From Salipiger marinus (GTDB taxonomy: Bacteria; Pseudomonadota; Alphaproteobacteria; Rhodobacterales; Rhodobacteraceae): 64,000 bases of DNA. Below the pieces are notes generated by a model. The model saw only the letters and a program-made list of their open reading frames with translations, was not told the origin of the DNA and did not search any database. The position numbers were made by a program, and so were the translations under genes. The DNA is taken from positions 1-64,000 of the forward strand of contig NZ_FNEJ01000012.1 in assembly GCF_900100085.1 (NCBI RefSeq). The letters run 5' to 3'. Below are positions 8,130-16,824 of the stretch, piece by piece (the stretch's first letter is position 1; every line of letters begins with the position of its first letter).

Positions 8130-9280
8130 GCGACCGGACCCTGCGGGGCAAATCCGCCATCGTCGGCATGGCAACGGCGGGTGTCGGCGAGGCGCCCGGC
8201 TTTTCGGCGATGGAACTTCTGGGGCAGGCTGCCGTGGCGGCGGTGGCCGAGGCCGGGCTGAAGATGCAGGACATCGACGGCGTCTTCGCCGCGACAAGCA
8301 GCCATGCCTTCCCCACGATGAGCGTCGTGGAATATCTTGGCCTGAAGCCGAAGTTCTTCGACGGCACCAATGTCGGCGGCTCGAGCTTCGAGATGCATCT
8401 GCTGCAGGCGACGCTGGCGCTGGATGCCGGGCTCTGCGATGCGGCGCTGGTCTGCTACGGGTCGAACCAGCGCACCGCAGGCGGGCGGCTCGTGTCGATG
8501 AGCGAACCGCAATGGCACGAAACCCCCTACAGGCCGCGCCATCCGATCACCGCCTATGCGCTGGCGACCAGCCGGCACATGGCCGAATACGGCACCACGC
8601 GCGACCATCTGGCCGATGTGGCGCTGGCGGCGCGGGACTGGGCCAATCTCAACCCCGAGGCTTTTGCGCGCGGCCCGCTGACACGGGACGACATCCTGTC
8701 GGCGCGGATGATCTCTGACCCGCTGACCAAGGCCGACTGCTGTCTTGTGACCGATGGGGCTGCGGCCTGCGTGCTGGTGCGGGCGGATCGGGCGAAGGAT
8801 CTGCCGGGCAAGCCGGTCTATTTCCTTGGCGCGGGGGCGGCGAACCACCACCGTTCCATCGTGGCGATGCCGGATCTGACCACCACCGCCGCCGCCGAAA
8901 GCGGCCCCCGCGCCATGGACATGGCCGGGGTGCGGCAGGCGGATCTGGATCTGGTGATGGTCTATGACGCCTTCACCATCAACACGATCCTCTTTCTGGA
9001 GGATCTGGGCTTCTGCCCCAAGGGAGAGGGCGGGCGCTTCGTTGCGGACGGGCGCATCGCCCCCGGCGGCGACCTGGCGGTCAACACCAATGGCGGCGGG
9101 CTGTCCTGCGTGCATCCGGGCATGTACGGGCTTTTCCTCATCGCCGAGGCGGTGGCGCAGATCCGCGGCGTGGCGGGGGCGCGGCAGATCGCGGACTGCA
9201 GCCTTGCGCTCTGTCACGGCAATGGTGGCACGCTGTCCAGCCAGTGCACGGCCATTCTTGGATCGGAGGCGGCGCTATGA
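8126..9280 (+). CDS. SCP2-type thiolase-like protein without the usual nucleophilic cysteine
   Basis: A 384-residue thiolase-fold protein of the SCP2/nonspecific-lipid-transfer group. The N-terminal IVGMATAGVGE, the central DCCLVTDGAAACVLV and the C-terminal NTNGGGLSCVHPG are recognisable. At the place of the active-site cysteine the sequence is GTNVGGSSFEMHL, with Ser86/Ser87, so a normal thiolytic mechanism is doubtful. Such thiolases are commonly encoded with a DUF35 protein, as here, and some act as aldolase-type lyases. It overlaps both neighbours by 4 bp. It would perform the final carbon-carbon cleavage of the module, either thiolytic or retro-aldol. Confidence 0.88.
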   Translation: MSDRTLRGKSAIVGMATAGVGEAPGFSAMELLGQAAVAAVAEAGLKMQDIDGVFAATSSHAFPTMSVVEYLGLKPKFFDGTNVGGSSFEMHLLQATLALDAGLCDAALVCYGSNQRTAGGRLVSMSEPQWHETPYRPRHPITAYALATSRHMAEYGTTRDHLADVALAARDWANLNPEAFARGPLTRDDILSARMISDPLTKADCCLVTDGAAACVLVRADRAKDLPGKPVYFLGAGAANHHRSIVAMPDLTTTAAAESGPRAMDMAGVRQADLDLVMVYDAFTINTILFLEDLGFCPKGEGGRFVADGRIAPGGDLAVNTNGGGLSCVHPGMYGLFLIAEAVAQIRGVAGARQIADCSLALCHGNGGTLSSQCTAILGSEAAL

Positions 9281-11397
9281 GCGATCTTTCCCATATCGAC
9301 GGGCTGATCGCCCCGCGCTCCGTGGCGGTGATCGGGGCGTCGGACGATGTCACCCGGATCGGCGGGCGCCCCATCGCGGCGATGCTGCGCGCAGGCTTCG
9401 CGGGCCGCATCCTGCCGGTCAATCCCAAACGCGACAGGGTGCAGGGCCTGCCCTGTTACGCCAGCGTCGACGACCTGCCCGAAACGCCCGATGCCGCGCT
9501 GATCGCGGTGCCCGCGAAGCTGGTGCCCGAAACGATCGAGGCGCTTGGCCGCAGGGGCTGCAAGGCGGCAACGCTGTTTTCGGCAGGCTTCGCCGAGACC
9601 GGGGCAGAGGGCGAGGCGGCGCAGCGCGCGCTGGTCGCCCGGGCGCGGCACCACGGCATGCGCCTGCTCGGGCCGAACACGCTGGGTGTCTACAATGTCG
9701 GGATCGGCTATTACGGCACCTTTTCCTCCTCGCTCGATACCGGGATGCCGCGCCCGGGCAATATCGGCATCGCCAGCCAGTCCGGGGCCTTTGGCGCGCA
9801 TCTTGGCGCGCTGGCGCGGGATCAGGGGCTGGGCTGTTCGGTGCTCATCACCACCGGCAACGAGGCCGACATCACCGTGGCCGACGCGATCCGCTGGATG
9901 GCCGAAAGCGACAGCACCGACGTGATCTGCACCTATATGGAGGCGATCAATGACGCCCCCGCGCTGCTGGCGGCGCTGGACGCGGCGCGCGCGGCGGGCA
10001 AGCCGGTGCTGGCGCTCAAGTCCGGCCGCTCGGCGGTCGGCGCCCGTGCGGCGGCCTCGCACACCGCCTCGCTGACCGGGGATGCGGTGGTTGCGGATGC
10101 GGTGCTGTCCGATCATGGCGCGATCGTCCTGCGCGACCCCGAGACGATGATGGACATCGCCTATGCCGCCTCCAAGAAGGTGTTTCCGGCGCGGCATTCG
10201 CTGGGGGTCGTCACGGTCAGCGGCGGCGCGGGCATCGTGGCCAGCGACGAGGCGGAACGGGTCGGCCTGCCGATGCCCGCGATGCCAGAGGCGGCGCAGG
10301 CGGTGCTGAAGGCGGCGCTGCCCTATGCCTCGCCGGTCAATCCGCTCGACTGCACCGCGCAGGCGCTGAACGATCCCTCGCTGCTGGACCTCTTCACCCG
10401 CAGCGGGCTGGAAGAGGGCGGCTACGGGGCGGTGCTGTGTTTCCTGACCTATGTCGCGGGCAGCCGGGCCATGTCTGACGTGATCCTGGAGGCGATGGCG
10501 CCGTTGCGCGCGGCCTATCCCGACCGGATCATCGCCTTCTGCGCCTTGGGAGAGCGCGAGGTGCTGCAGCGCTATGACGATGCGGGCATTCTGGTCTTCA
10601 ACGATCCCTGCCGCGCGGTGCGGGCGCTGGACGCGATCCTGCGGCTTGGCGCCGCGCAGGCGCGCGGACCGGGGCCCGCCCTGCCGGAGGTGGTGCCGGT
10701 CGCGCTGCCCGAGGGCCCGCCGGACGAGGCGCAGGCCAAGGCGCTGCTTGCCGGGGCCGGGATCGCCGCCGCCCCCGAACGCGCGGTGCAGAGCGCGGAA
10801 GACGCCGTGGCGGCGGCGGAGTCCTTTGGCTTTCCGGTGGTGATGAAGATCCTGTCGCCGGACATCCTGCACAAATCCGATATCGGGGCGGTCAAGCTCA
10901 ACATCGGCAGCGCCGAGGCGGTGCGCGCCGCCCATGCCGAGATCCTGTCGGCGGCGGCCACCCATGCGCCCGGCGCCGTGGTGACCGGCGTGCTGGTGGC
11001 CAAGCAGCTGTCGGGCGGGGTGGAATGCCTGATGGGGATCAGCCGCGATCCGACCTTCGGGCCGGTCGCCGTGTTCGGGCTTGGCGGCATCTTTGTCGAA
11101 CTGCTCAACGATGTGGCGCTGCGCGCCTGTCCCTTCGGGCCGGAAACCGCGCGGGAGATGATCCTGTCGATCCGCGCCGCCGCGATCCTGCAGGGCGCGC
11201 GCGGGCAGCCCCCGGCGGATATCGATGCGCTGGCGCAGATGCTGTCGCGCCTGTCGGTGTTTGCGGCGGGGGCGGGCGCGCGGCTGGTGTCGATCGACCT
11301 CAACCCGGTGCTGGCGATGCCCGAAGGGCAGGGGGCCTTTGCGCTTGACGCCGTGATCGAACTCGACGGGCAGGAGGAGGCGGCGCATGGCCATTGA
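9277..11397 (+). CDS. ADP-forming acyl-CoA synthetase
   Basis: A 706-residue fused acyl-CoA synthetase (NDP-forming). The N-terminal CoA-binding domain begins IAPRSVAVIGASDDVTRIGG; a succinyl-CoA-synthetase-like middle part includes SHTASLTGD with the likely phospho-histidine; the C-terminal ATP-grasp part includes FPVVMKILSPDILHKSDIGA. The start at 9277 overlaps the thiolase stop (ATGA), and the end overlaps the MaoC gene by 11 bp. It would activate the free acid substrate to its CoA ester with ATP, or run in reverse to conserve energy. The order of the fused domains is the common one in proteobacteria. Confidence 0.92.
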   Translation: MSDLSHIDGLIAPRSVAVIGASDDVTRIGGRPIAAMLRAGFAGRILPVNPKRDRVQGLPCYASVDDLPETPDAALIAVPAKLVPETIEALGRRGCKAATLFSAGFAETGAEGEAAQRALVARARHHGMRLLGPNTLGVYNVGIGYYGTFSSSLDTGMPRPGNIGIASQSGAFGAHLGALARDQGLGCSVLITTGNEADITVADAIRWMAESDSTDVICTYMEAINDAPALLAALDAARAAGKPVLALKSGRSAVGARAAASHTASLTGDAVVADAVLSDHGAIVLRDPETMMDIAYAASKKVFPARHSLGVVTVSGGAGIVASDEAERVGLPMPAMPEAAQAVLKAALPYASPVNPLDCTAQALNDPSLLDLFTRSGLEEGGYGAVLCFLTYVAGSRAMSDVILEAMAPLRAAYPDRIIAFCALGEREVLQRYDDAGILVFNDPCRAVRALDAILRLGAAQARGPGPALPEVVPVALPEGPPDEAQAKALLAGAGIAAAPERAVQSAEDAVAAAESFGFPVVMKILSPDILHKSDIGAVKLNIGSAEAVRAAHAEILSAAATHAPGAVVTGVLVAKQLSGGVECLMGISRDPTFGPVAVFGLGGIFVELLNDVALRACPFGPETAREMILSIRAAAILQGARGQPPADIDALAQMLSRLSVFAAGAGARLVSIDLNPVLAMPEGQGAFALDAVIELDGQEEAAHGH

Positions 11398-12250
11398 CTA
11401 TGACCACCTGAGGGCCTTCGACATTCCCGAGGTCCGGCAGAGCTATGGCCCGGCGCAGGCCGCGCAGTATGCGCTGAGCATCGGCATGGGGCAGGATCCG
11501 ATGGATCTGCGGCAGCTGGCCTATGTCGGGGCGCTGGCCGAGGACCGGCGCGCCATGCCCGCCATGGTCAACATCCTTGGCCATCCCGGGTTCTGGCTGG
11601 GCCGTCCGGAGACCGGGGTCGACGCGCTTCGGCTGGTGCATGGCGAACAGGGCATGACGCTGCACCAGACCCTGCCCCCCGAGGGCACGGTGATCGCCAA
11701 GACCCGCGTGACCGGCCTTGTCGACAAGGGCGAAGGACGCGGCGCGCTGCTGTATTCGGAAAAGCAGATCCGCGAGGCGGAGACCGGCACGCTGCTGGCG
11801 ACCTGCCGTGGCACCACCTTCCTGCGCGGCGATGGCGGCTTTGGCGGGCCGGACGGGCCGGTGAAACCGCCGCACCCGCTGCCCGACACCGCGCCCGATC
11901 ATGTGTTCGACACGCCGACCCGGCCCGAGCAGGCGCTGCAATACCGCTGGAATGCCGATCCGAACCCGCTGCATCTGGATCCGCGTGTGGCGGCCAAGGC
12001 CGGGTTCGACCGTCCGATCCTGCACGGGCTCTGCAGCTTCGGCTGTGCCGCCCATGCGCTGCTTGCGGTGCTGTGCGATTACGACGCGGACCGATTCGGC
12101 GCGATGGACGGGCGGTTCACCGCCGTCGTCTATCCCGGCGAGACGCTGCGGACGGAGATCTGGCAGGACGGCTCGTTCCGCACGCGGGTGCTGGAGCGCG
12201 ACAAGATCGCCATCGGCAACGGGCTATTCAGGCAGAGGGAGACGGCATGA
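11387..12250 (+). CDS. MaoC-type enoyl-CoA hydratase 2
   Basis: A 287-residue double hot-dog protein. The hydratase-2 motif is clear: YRWNADPNPLHLDP then AGFDRPILHGLCSFG, with the catalytic Asp and His. The N-terminal MaoC-like half includes the RDGDPMDLRQLAYVGA-like segment near residues 30-50. It probably hydrates the enoyl-CoA formed by the dehydrogenase to a (3R)-hydroxyacyl-CoA, which the HSD17B4-like SDR across the divergent promoter could oxidise. It overlaps both the synthetase gene (11 bp) and the crotonase gene (4 bp). Confidence 0.9.
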   Translation: MAIDYDHLRAFDIPEVRQSYGPAQAAQYALSIGMGQDPMDLRQLAYVGALAEDRRAMPAMVNILGHPGFWLGRPETGVDALRLVHGEQGMTLHQTLPPEGTVIAKTRVTGLVDKGEGRGALLYSEKQIREAETGTLLATCRGTTFLRGDGGFGGPDGPVKPPHPLPDTAPDHVFDTPTRPEQALQYRWNADPNPLHLDPRVAAKAGFDRPILHGLCSFGCAAHALLAVLCDYDADRFGAMDGRFTAVVYPGETLRTEIWQDGSFRTRVLERDKIAIGNGLFRQRETA

Positions 12251-13008
12251 GCATCGAGACGCAGAGGGGCGAGGACGGGCTGCTTGTCCTTACGCTGAAC
12301 GAACCGGATCGGCGCAACCCGGTCGGCCATAAGGCACGGCAGGCGCTGTCGGCGGCGCTGTCCGGGGCGGCGGCGGACGATGCGGTGCGCGCCGTGGTCA
12401 TCACCGGCGCGGGCGGGCATTTTTCCGGCGGGGGCGACATCCGCGATCAGGGCGAACGCAGCCTTGGCGCGCATCGCGAACGGTTCGCGGTGATCAGCGA
12501 CGTGATCACCCGCATGGCGCGCTTTCCGAAGCCGCTGGTCGCCGCGGTCGAGGGCTGGGCGGCGGGCGGCGGCTTTGCGCTGGCGCTGGCCTGTCCGACC
12601 ATCGTCGCCTCGCGCGAGGCGCGGTTCGTCGCGAGCTTCACCAAGATCGCGCTGATGCCCGACATGGGGCTGCTGAGCACGCTGCCCGCCCGGATCGGGC
12701 CCGCGCGGGCGCGGCGGCTTATCCTGACCAACCGCGTGGTGGGCGCGCCCGAGGCCGAGGCGCTGGGGATCGTCGACGAGCTTGCGGAACCGGGCGAGGC
12801 GCTGCGCGCCGCCTCTGCCCTTGCGCTGGCCGAGGCGGAGGGCGCGGCGCTGCCCCGGCAGTTCATCCTTGACTGGTTCGCGCGCGATCTTGCCGAGGCG
12901 CTTGAATACGAGCAGACGCTGCAGCCCCTGCTGCTCAACAGTGCGGATGCGGCGGAAGGGCGGGCGGCCTTTGCCGAGAAAAGACCGCCGCGCTTCCGGG
13001 GATGCTGA
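12247..13008 (+). CDS. Enoyl-CoA hydratase/isomerase (crotonase) family protein
   Basis: A 253-residue crotonase. Oxyanion-hole segments are GGHFSGGGDIRD (57-67) and EGWAAGGGFALALA (102-115). Where hydratases have two glutamates, this protein has no acidic residue near position 129 and keeps only Asp139 in ALMPDMGLLS. That pattern fits a delta3-delta2 isomerase better than a hydratase. The ATG overlaps the MaoC stop by 4 bp. With a separate MaoC hydratase in the operon, an isomerase or ring-cleaving role is reasonable; this is inference. Confidence 0.88.
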   Translation: MSIETQRGEDGLLVLTLNEPDRRNPVGHKARQALSAALSGAAADDAVRAVVITGAGGHFSGGGDIRDQGERSLGAHRERFAVISDVITRMARFPKPLVAAVEGWAAGGGFALALACPTIVASREARFVASFTKIALMPDMGLLSTLPARIGPARARRLILTNRVVGAPEAEALGIVDELAEPGEALRAASALALAEAEGAALPRQFILDWFARDLAEALEYEQTLQPLLLNSADAAEGRAAFAEKRPPRFRGC

Positions 13009-14459
13009 GCCTCCGGGGGCCGCTGTCCCCCGGACCGGCGGCGGCCCCCGCGCCGCTGCCCGTGACCCTGCGCCGGATCGCCATGACGGTGGTCATGGTG
13101 GCGGCGCTGCTGCTGATCTTCATCGACTCGCGCGCGCTTACCGCACTGGCGGCGGGCGCGCTGGTGCTGTTCCTGCTGCTGGCGTGGCGGCAGTTCCGCA
13201 CCGGCACATGGGTGCCGCTGCTGCTGTCGCTGGCGGTTCTGGCGCTGGCGCTCTGGCGGGGCGTTCCCGCCGGGGTGCTCTGGCAGGCCGCCGACCGGAT
13301 GATCTTTCTTGCCGCGCTTATCGCGATGCTGGGCACGCTGCGGTCGGCAGCGGCCATCGCCCCCGAGGTGCTGCAGGCGGGGGCCTATGTCACCAGTCAG
13401 CCCGCCTCACGCCGCTACCTTGCGATGACCTTCGGCGGGCATCTTTTTGGCGTGCTGATCAATTTCGGCGGGCTCGCGCTGCTGCTCGACCTTGCCAAGC
13501 GGTCGATGACCGCCGAGACGGCGGCGCGTCTGCCCGAAGAGGCGGTCGAGGCGCGGCTGCGGCGCATGACGCTTGCGGTGGTGCGGGGGTTTTCGATGAT
13601 CTCGCTCTGGTCGCCCTTCGGCTTTGCCACCAATGCGATCCTGATCGCGCTGCCGGGCGCATCCTACATGGATTTTGGCCCCGCTGGCCTTGCCATGTCC
13701 TTTGTCTTTGTCGCCATCGGCTGGGGCTTCGACCGGCGCGACGGGCGCCGGTTCCGGCGGCTTGGCCTGCCGCGCCCAAGCCCGCCGCCGGGCAGCTGGC
13801 GCGGGGCTGCGGCGCTGGTGGCCCATGTGCTGGCCTTGGGCGCCGCCGTCTTTGCGGCCCATGCGCTGACGCCGCTGAGTTTCCAGCAGGGACTGATCTG
13901 CGCCGTGCCGGTCTATGCGCTGCTTTGGGCCGCCTCCGCCGGGCGGCGCGGCATGGGGCGGGCCCGGGCCGGGCTGGGTGCCGCCGCGCGCGCAACATGG
14001 GCGCGGCTTTCCGATCTGGGGGCCGAGGTGGGGGTGTTTGCCGCTGCGGGCTTCCTGCCGGTGCTGCTGCTGGCGCTGCTGCCGACAGAGGATCTGCGGG
14101 CGGCGATCCTTGGGCTGGGGCTGGGCCCCATCGTGCTGGCGCTGGGGCTCTGCCTGCTGACGGTGGTGCTGGCGCTCTGCGGCGTGAACCCGATCGTGAC
14201 GGCGTCGGTCTTTGGCGCGATTGCCGCACAGCTGGCGATGCCGGGGCTGAGCAATACCGCGATCGCGCTGGCGATCACCGGCGGCTGGACGGCGGTGATC
14301 GGTCTTTCGCCCTTCATCACGACGCTGGTGGTCGCCGCCGCGATCATGGGGCGCAGCACCGCCCGGATCGGGCTGGTCTGGAACGGCCCCTACTGCCTTG
14401 CCATCCTGCTGGTCTGGCTGCTGTTTCTGGCGGGCCTGATGGCGGGCGGCCTGATCTGA
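13002..14459 (+). CDS. Polytopic inner-membrane protein, candidate carboxylate transporter
   Basis: A 485-residue protein with roughly eleven or twelve hydrophobic segments spread over its length and short charged loops. I do not recognise a named family. The C-terminal NPIVTASVFGAIAAQ, then LSNTAIALAITGGWTA and LSPFITTLVVAAAIM, recalls the repeated helix-turn segments of ion-transporter superfamily carboxylate carriers, but the match is loose. The gene starts inside the last codons of the crotonase gene (7-bp overlap), so it belongs to the operon. Uptake of the acid degraded by this operon is the simplest role. Confidence 0.78.
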   Translation: MLSLRGPLSPGPAAAPAPLPVTLRRIAMTVVMVAALLLIFIDSRALTALAAGALVLFLLLAWRQFRTGTWVPLLLSLAVLALALWRGVPAGVLWQAADRMIFLAALIAMLGTLRSAAAIAPEVLQAGAYVTSQPASRRYLAMTFGGHLFGVLINFGGLALLLDLAKRSMTAETAARLPEEAVEARLRRMTLAVVRGFSMISLWSPFGFATNAILIALPGASYMDFGPAGLAMSFVFVAIGWGFDRRDGRRFRRLGLPRPSPPPGSWRGAAALVAHVLALGAAVFAAHALTPLSFQQGLICAVPVYALLWAASAGRRGMGRARAGLGAAARATWARLSDLGAEVGVFAAAGFLPVLLLALLPTEDLRAAILGLGLGPIVLALGLCLLTVVLALCGVNPIVTASVFGAIAAQLAMPGLSNTAIALAITGGWTAVIGLSPFITTLVVAAAIMGRSTARIGLVWNGPYCLAILLVWLLFLAGLMAGGLI

Positions 14460-14517
14460 CCTGCCATGCCGGGCATGGCTGACCTCTCCGGCATGCCGGA
14501 GGGGCATGATGCCCGTG
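14460..14517. terminator. Convergent intergenic hairpin region
   Basis: Between the membrane-protein gene and the convergent lysR gene, a palindrome CTCCGGCATGCCGGAG (about 14487-14502) is preceded by another GCATGCC-like repeat. It has no T-run, so it may be a weak bidirectional terminator. Confidence 0.4.
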
Positions 14518-15444
14518 TCAGAGCGTCGTTCCGGGCCACTGCCCGGTGGCCACCATCGCATGCACCTCTGCGGTCAGGAATTCCGCAAAGCTGCTGGCCA
14601 GCCGGGATCCGGGCCGGTTGAGCGGCGTCATCAGCACCAGCGTCCGGTCGATGGTGCGCTGCACGATGGGCCGCGCGATCAGCCGCCCGTCGCGCACGTG
14701 ATCGATCACGCTCACCAGCGGCAGGATGGTGCTGCCAAGCCCGCGTTCGACAAAGGCAAGCATGGTCGACAGGATGTCGATTTCCAGCACCACGTCGAGC
14801 GCAATCTGCTCTTCCTGCGAGATCGCCTCGACCCGTCCGCGCAGGCCGTGTTCGGGGTTGGGCAGGATCAGCGGTTTGCCAAGCGCGTCGCGCACCGGGA
14901 TGGGCACGCCGTCGCGCCCGCCTTCGGTCTGTGCCGACTGGATCAGGAAAAGCTGTTCGATGATAATGGGTTGCGCCCGGATCGACGGGGATTTCTGCCC
15001 CTCATAGGCCACGCCCAGATCGATCTTGCCGCGCAGCAGCCAGTCCTGCACATGGCCGCTGAACCCCGAGATGACGCGCAGCTTCACGTCCGGAAACCGC
15101 GTCATGGTGCGTTCGATCATGTGGGTCGCCAGAATCTCGGCCACCGTGGGCGGCAGGCCCAGCGTCACCGTGCCCGACAGCGGCGCGCTGTTGCCGGAGA
15201 TGTCGCCCGCCATGTCCTCCACCTCTTCGAGGATGGCCTTGGCGCGCCGGGCCAGCCGGATGCCTTCTTCGGTGGGCATGACGCCGCGCCCGTGGCGGCG
15301 CAGCAGCGACACGTTCAGTTCATCCTCCAGCGCCTTGACCTGACGGCTGAGGGCGGGCTGGGCGATGTTCAGGCGTTCGGCGGCGGCGGTGATGCTGCTC
15401 AGCTCGACCACCTGGATGAAGTTGCGCAGCTGACGGAAATCCAT
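14518..15444 (-). CDS. LysR-family transcriptional regulator
   Basis: A 308-residue LysR protein of the Nac/Cbl-like type. The N-terminal helix-turn-helix (MDFRQLRNFIQVVELSSITAA, then LNIAQPALSRQVKALEDEL) is canonical, and the substrate-binding domain starts around SGTVTLGLPPTVAE. It is transcribed away from the TAXI-TRAP/CoA-transferase operon, the standard arrangement for a LysR activator of its divergent neighbour. The inducer is probably the acid imported by that transporter or its CoA ester. Confidence 0.93.
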   Translation of the reverse strand: MDFRQLRNFIQVVELSSITAAAERLNIAQPALSRQVKALEDELNVSLLRRHGRGVMPTEEGIRLARRAKAILEEVEDMAGDISGNSAPLSGTVTLGLPPTVAEILATHMIERTMTRFPDVKLRVISGFSGHVQDWLLRGKIDLGVAYEGQKSPSIRAQPIIIEQLFLIQSAQTEGGRDGVPIPVRDALGKPLILPNPEHGLRGRVEAISQEEQIALDVVLEIDILSTMLAFVERGLGSTILPLVSVIDHVRDGRLIARPIVQRTIDRTLVLMTPLNRPGSRLASSFAEFLTAEVHAMVATGQWPGTTL

Positions 15445-15622
15445 TCATGCCTCATGGGTATCTCTGATATATGTATAATGCATTTGAATCATGGCTGCCA
15501 GTTCGCCAAGCTTGAACCCGGAGGAAGACGTAAATCCCGCAAGGCATGCCACGCGCATCCCCGGGAGGCAGGTCACAGGAGGAGTGACCCGCCCACGTTT
15601 TCGGATGCACAGGGAGGAAAGC
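15445..15622 (+). promoter_or_regulatory. Divergent promoter region between lysR and the TAXI-TRAP operon
   Basis: A 178-bp region. It contains a perfect -10 hexamer TATAAT at 15474-15479 on the plus strand with no recognisable -35 at the right distance (15451-15456 is CTCATG), as expected for an activator-dependent promoter. The AT-rich stretch 15464-15492 carries short dyads, including ATG-TATAATG-CAT. The remaining leader of about 140 nt has a strong ribosome site, AGGGAGGAAAGC, before ATG 15623. Confidence 0.5.
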
Positions 15623-16753
15623 ATGAAAACCGGATTCAAACTTGGGGCCGCTGCGGGCGGCCTGATGGCACTGAGTGCCTTTGGCGCGGCGGCACAGGAT
15701 CTGCCCGATACGATGGTCTGGACATCCTATGACGTGGGATCGGCCGGATATGCCGAAGCCTCGGCCATCGCCGACGCCTTTGGCAAGGAATTCGGCACCC
15801 GCGTGCGGATCCAGCCTTCGGGCAGCGGCATCGGCCGCCTGCAGCCGCTGCTGCAGGGGCGGGCCGATTACGCCTTCCTTGCGACGGAGGCGTTCTTCGT
15901 CTCCGAAGGTGCGTTCGATTTCGCGACGCCCGACTGGGGCCCGCGCGCGCTGCGCGCCGTGGCCGGTCGTCCGGCGGGGATCACGCTGATCGCGGCGGGG
16001 GATGCCGGGATCGACACGGTGGCCGATGCCCGTGGCAAGCGCATCGCCTTTGTGGCGGGCAACCCGTCGGTGAACGTGAAATGCGAGGCGATCCTCGCCT
16101 TTGGCGGGCTGACGCTTGACGATGTCGAGGTCATCACCTTCCCGACCTATGCGGCGGCGATGTCGTCCATGACCCGCAACGAGTCCGATGCCACCTGCAC
16201 CACGCCGACCACCAGCCAGCTTTACGAACTGGCGGAAAGCCCGCGCGGCATCCATTACGCCCCGCTGGAGGCGGAGAACGCGGCGGGCTGGGAGGGCCTG
16301 CTGAAGGTGCTGCCGATCATGGGGCCCTCCGACGAGGATGTGGCCGCCGGTCTGGCCGAGGGCGAGATCGCCAAGATGGCCGCCTACCGCTACCCGGTGA
16401 TCACCACCACGACCGAGCAGACGGCGGACGAGGTCTATGCCTTCATCAAGGCGCTCGACGAAAGCTATGACCTTTACAAGGACGGCACTGCCACCATGTC
16501 GCGCTGGTCGCTCGACATTTCCGGCAGGCCCGCGATCGACGTGCCCTTCCATGACGGCGCCATCCGCTACCTCAAGGAAAAGGGCATCTGGACCGAAGAG
16601 GATGACGCATGGAACGCCAAGCGGACCGAGCGCATGGACGCGCTGCTGGCCGCATGGGAGGAGTTCAAGCCGCAGAATGACGGGCTGTCCGAGGACGAGT
16701 TCGCCGAGGCATGGATGGCCCGGCGCGCCGAGGTTGTCGCGGGCCTGAACTGA
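15623..16753 (+). CDS. TAXI-family TRAP solute-binding protein
   Basis: A 376-residue periplasmic receptor. A signal peptide (MKTGFKLGAAAGGLMALSAF, cleaved after GAAAQ near residue 24) is followed by MVWTSYDVGSAGYAEASAIA, the TAXI N-terminal signature. The middle part RIQPSGSGIGRLQPLLQGRA is also family-typical. TAXI proteins bind carboxylates and deliver them to fused TRAP permeases such as the one encoded next. The start at 15623 is supported by AGGGAGGAAAGC; the open frame continues upstream without signal sequence. A hairpin follows the stop codon. Confidence 0.93.
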   Translation: MKTGFKLGAAAGGLMALSAFGAAAQDLPDTMVWTSYDVGSAGYAEASAIADAFGKEFGTRVRIQPSGSGIGRLQPLLQGRADYAFLATEAFFVSEGAFDFATPDWGPRALRAVAGRPAGITLIAAGDAGIDTVADARGKRIAFVAGNPSVNVKCEAILAFGGLTLDDVEVITFPTYAAAMSSMTRNESDATCTTPTTSQLYELAESPRGIHYAPLEAENAAGWEGLLKVLPIMGPSDEDVAAGLAEGEIAKMAAYRYPVITTTTEQTADEVYAFIKALDESYDLYKDGTATMSRWSLDISGRPAIDVPFHDGAIRYLKEKGIWTEEDDAWNAKRTERMDALLAAWEEFKPQNDGLSEDEFAEAWMARRAEVVAGLN

Positions 16754-16772
16754 CCCGCAGGCCGCTGAATCT

Positions 16773-16795
16773 CCCCGGCGCGGTCCGCGCCGGGG
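16773..16795 (+). terminator. Intercistronic hairpin after the TAXI receptor gene
   Basis: A perfect 10-bp stem CCCCGGCGCG/CGCGCCGGGG with a 3-nt loop sits between the receptor and permease genes. There is no T-run, so a transcript-stabilising or attenuating element is more likely than a full terminator. Confidence 0.6.
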
Positions 16796-16824
16796 CACGT
16801 CCTGCCTTGGATCGGGAAGAGACC

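Noticed and set aside
6090-8297. Open minus-strand frame of 735 codons opposite the dehydrogenase and thioesterase genes
   Set aside because: No domain, runs antisense through three real genes and the divergent promoter.
9214-11394. Open minus-strand frame of 726 codons opposite the acyl-CoA synthetase
   Set aside because: Same shadow pattern; no motif, and the plus strand carries the clear synthetase.
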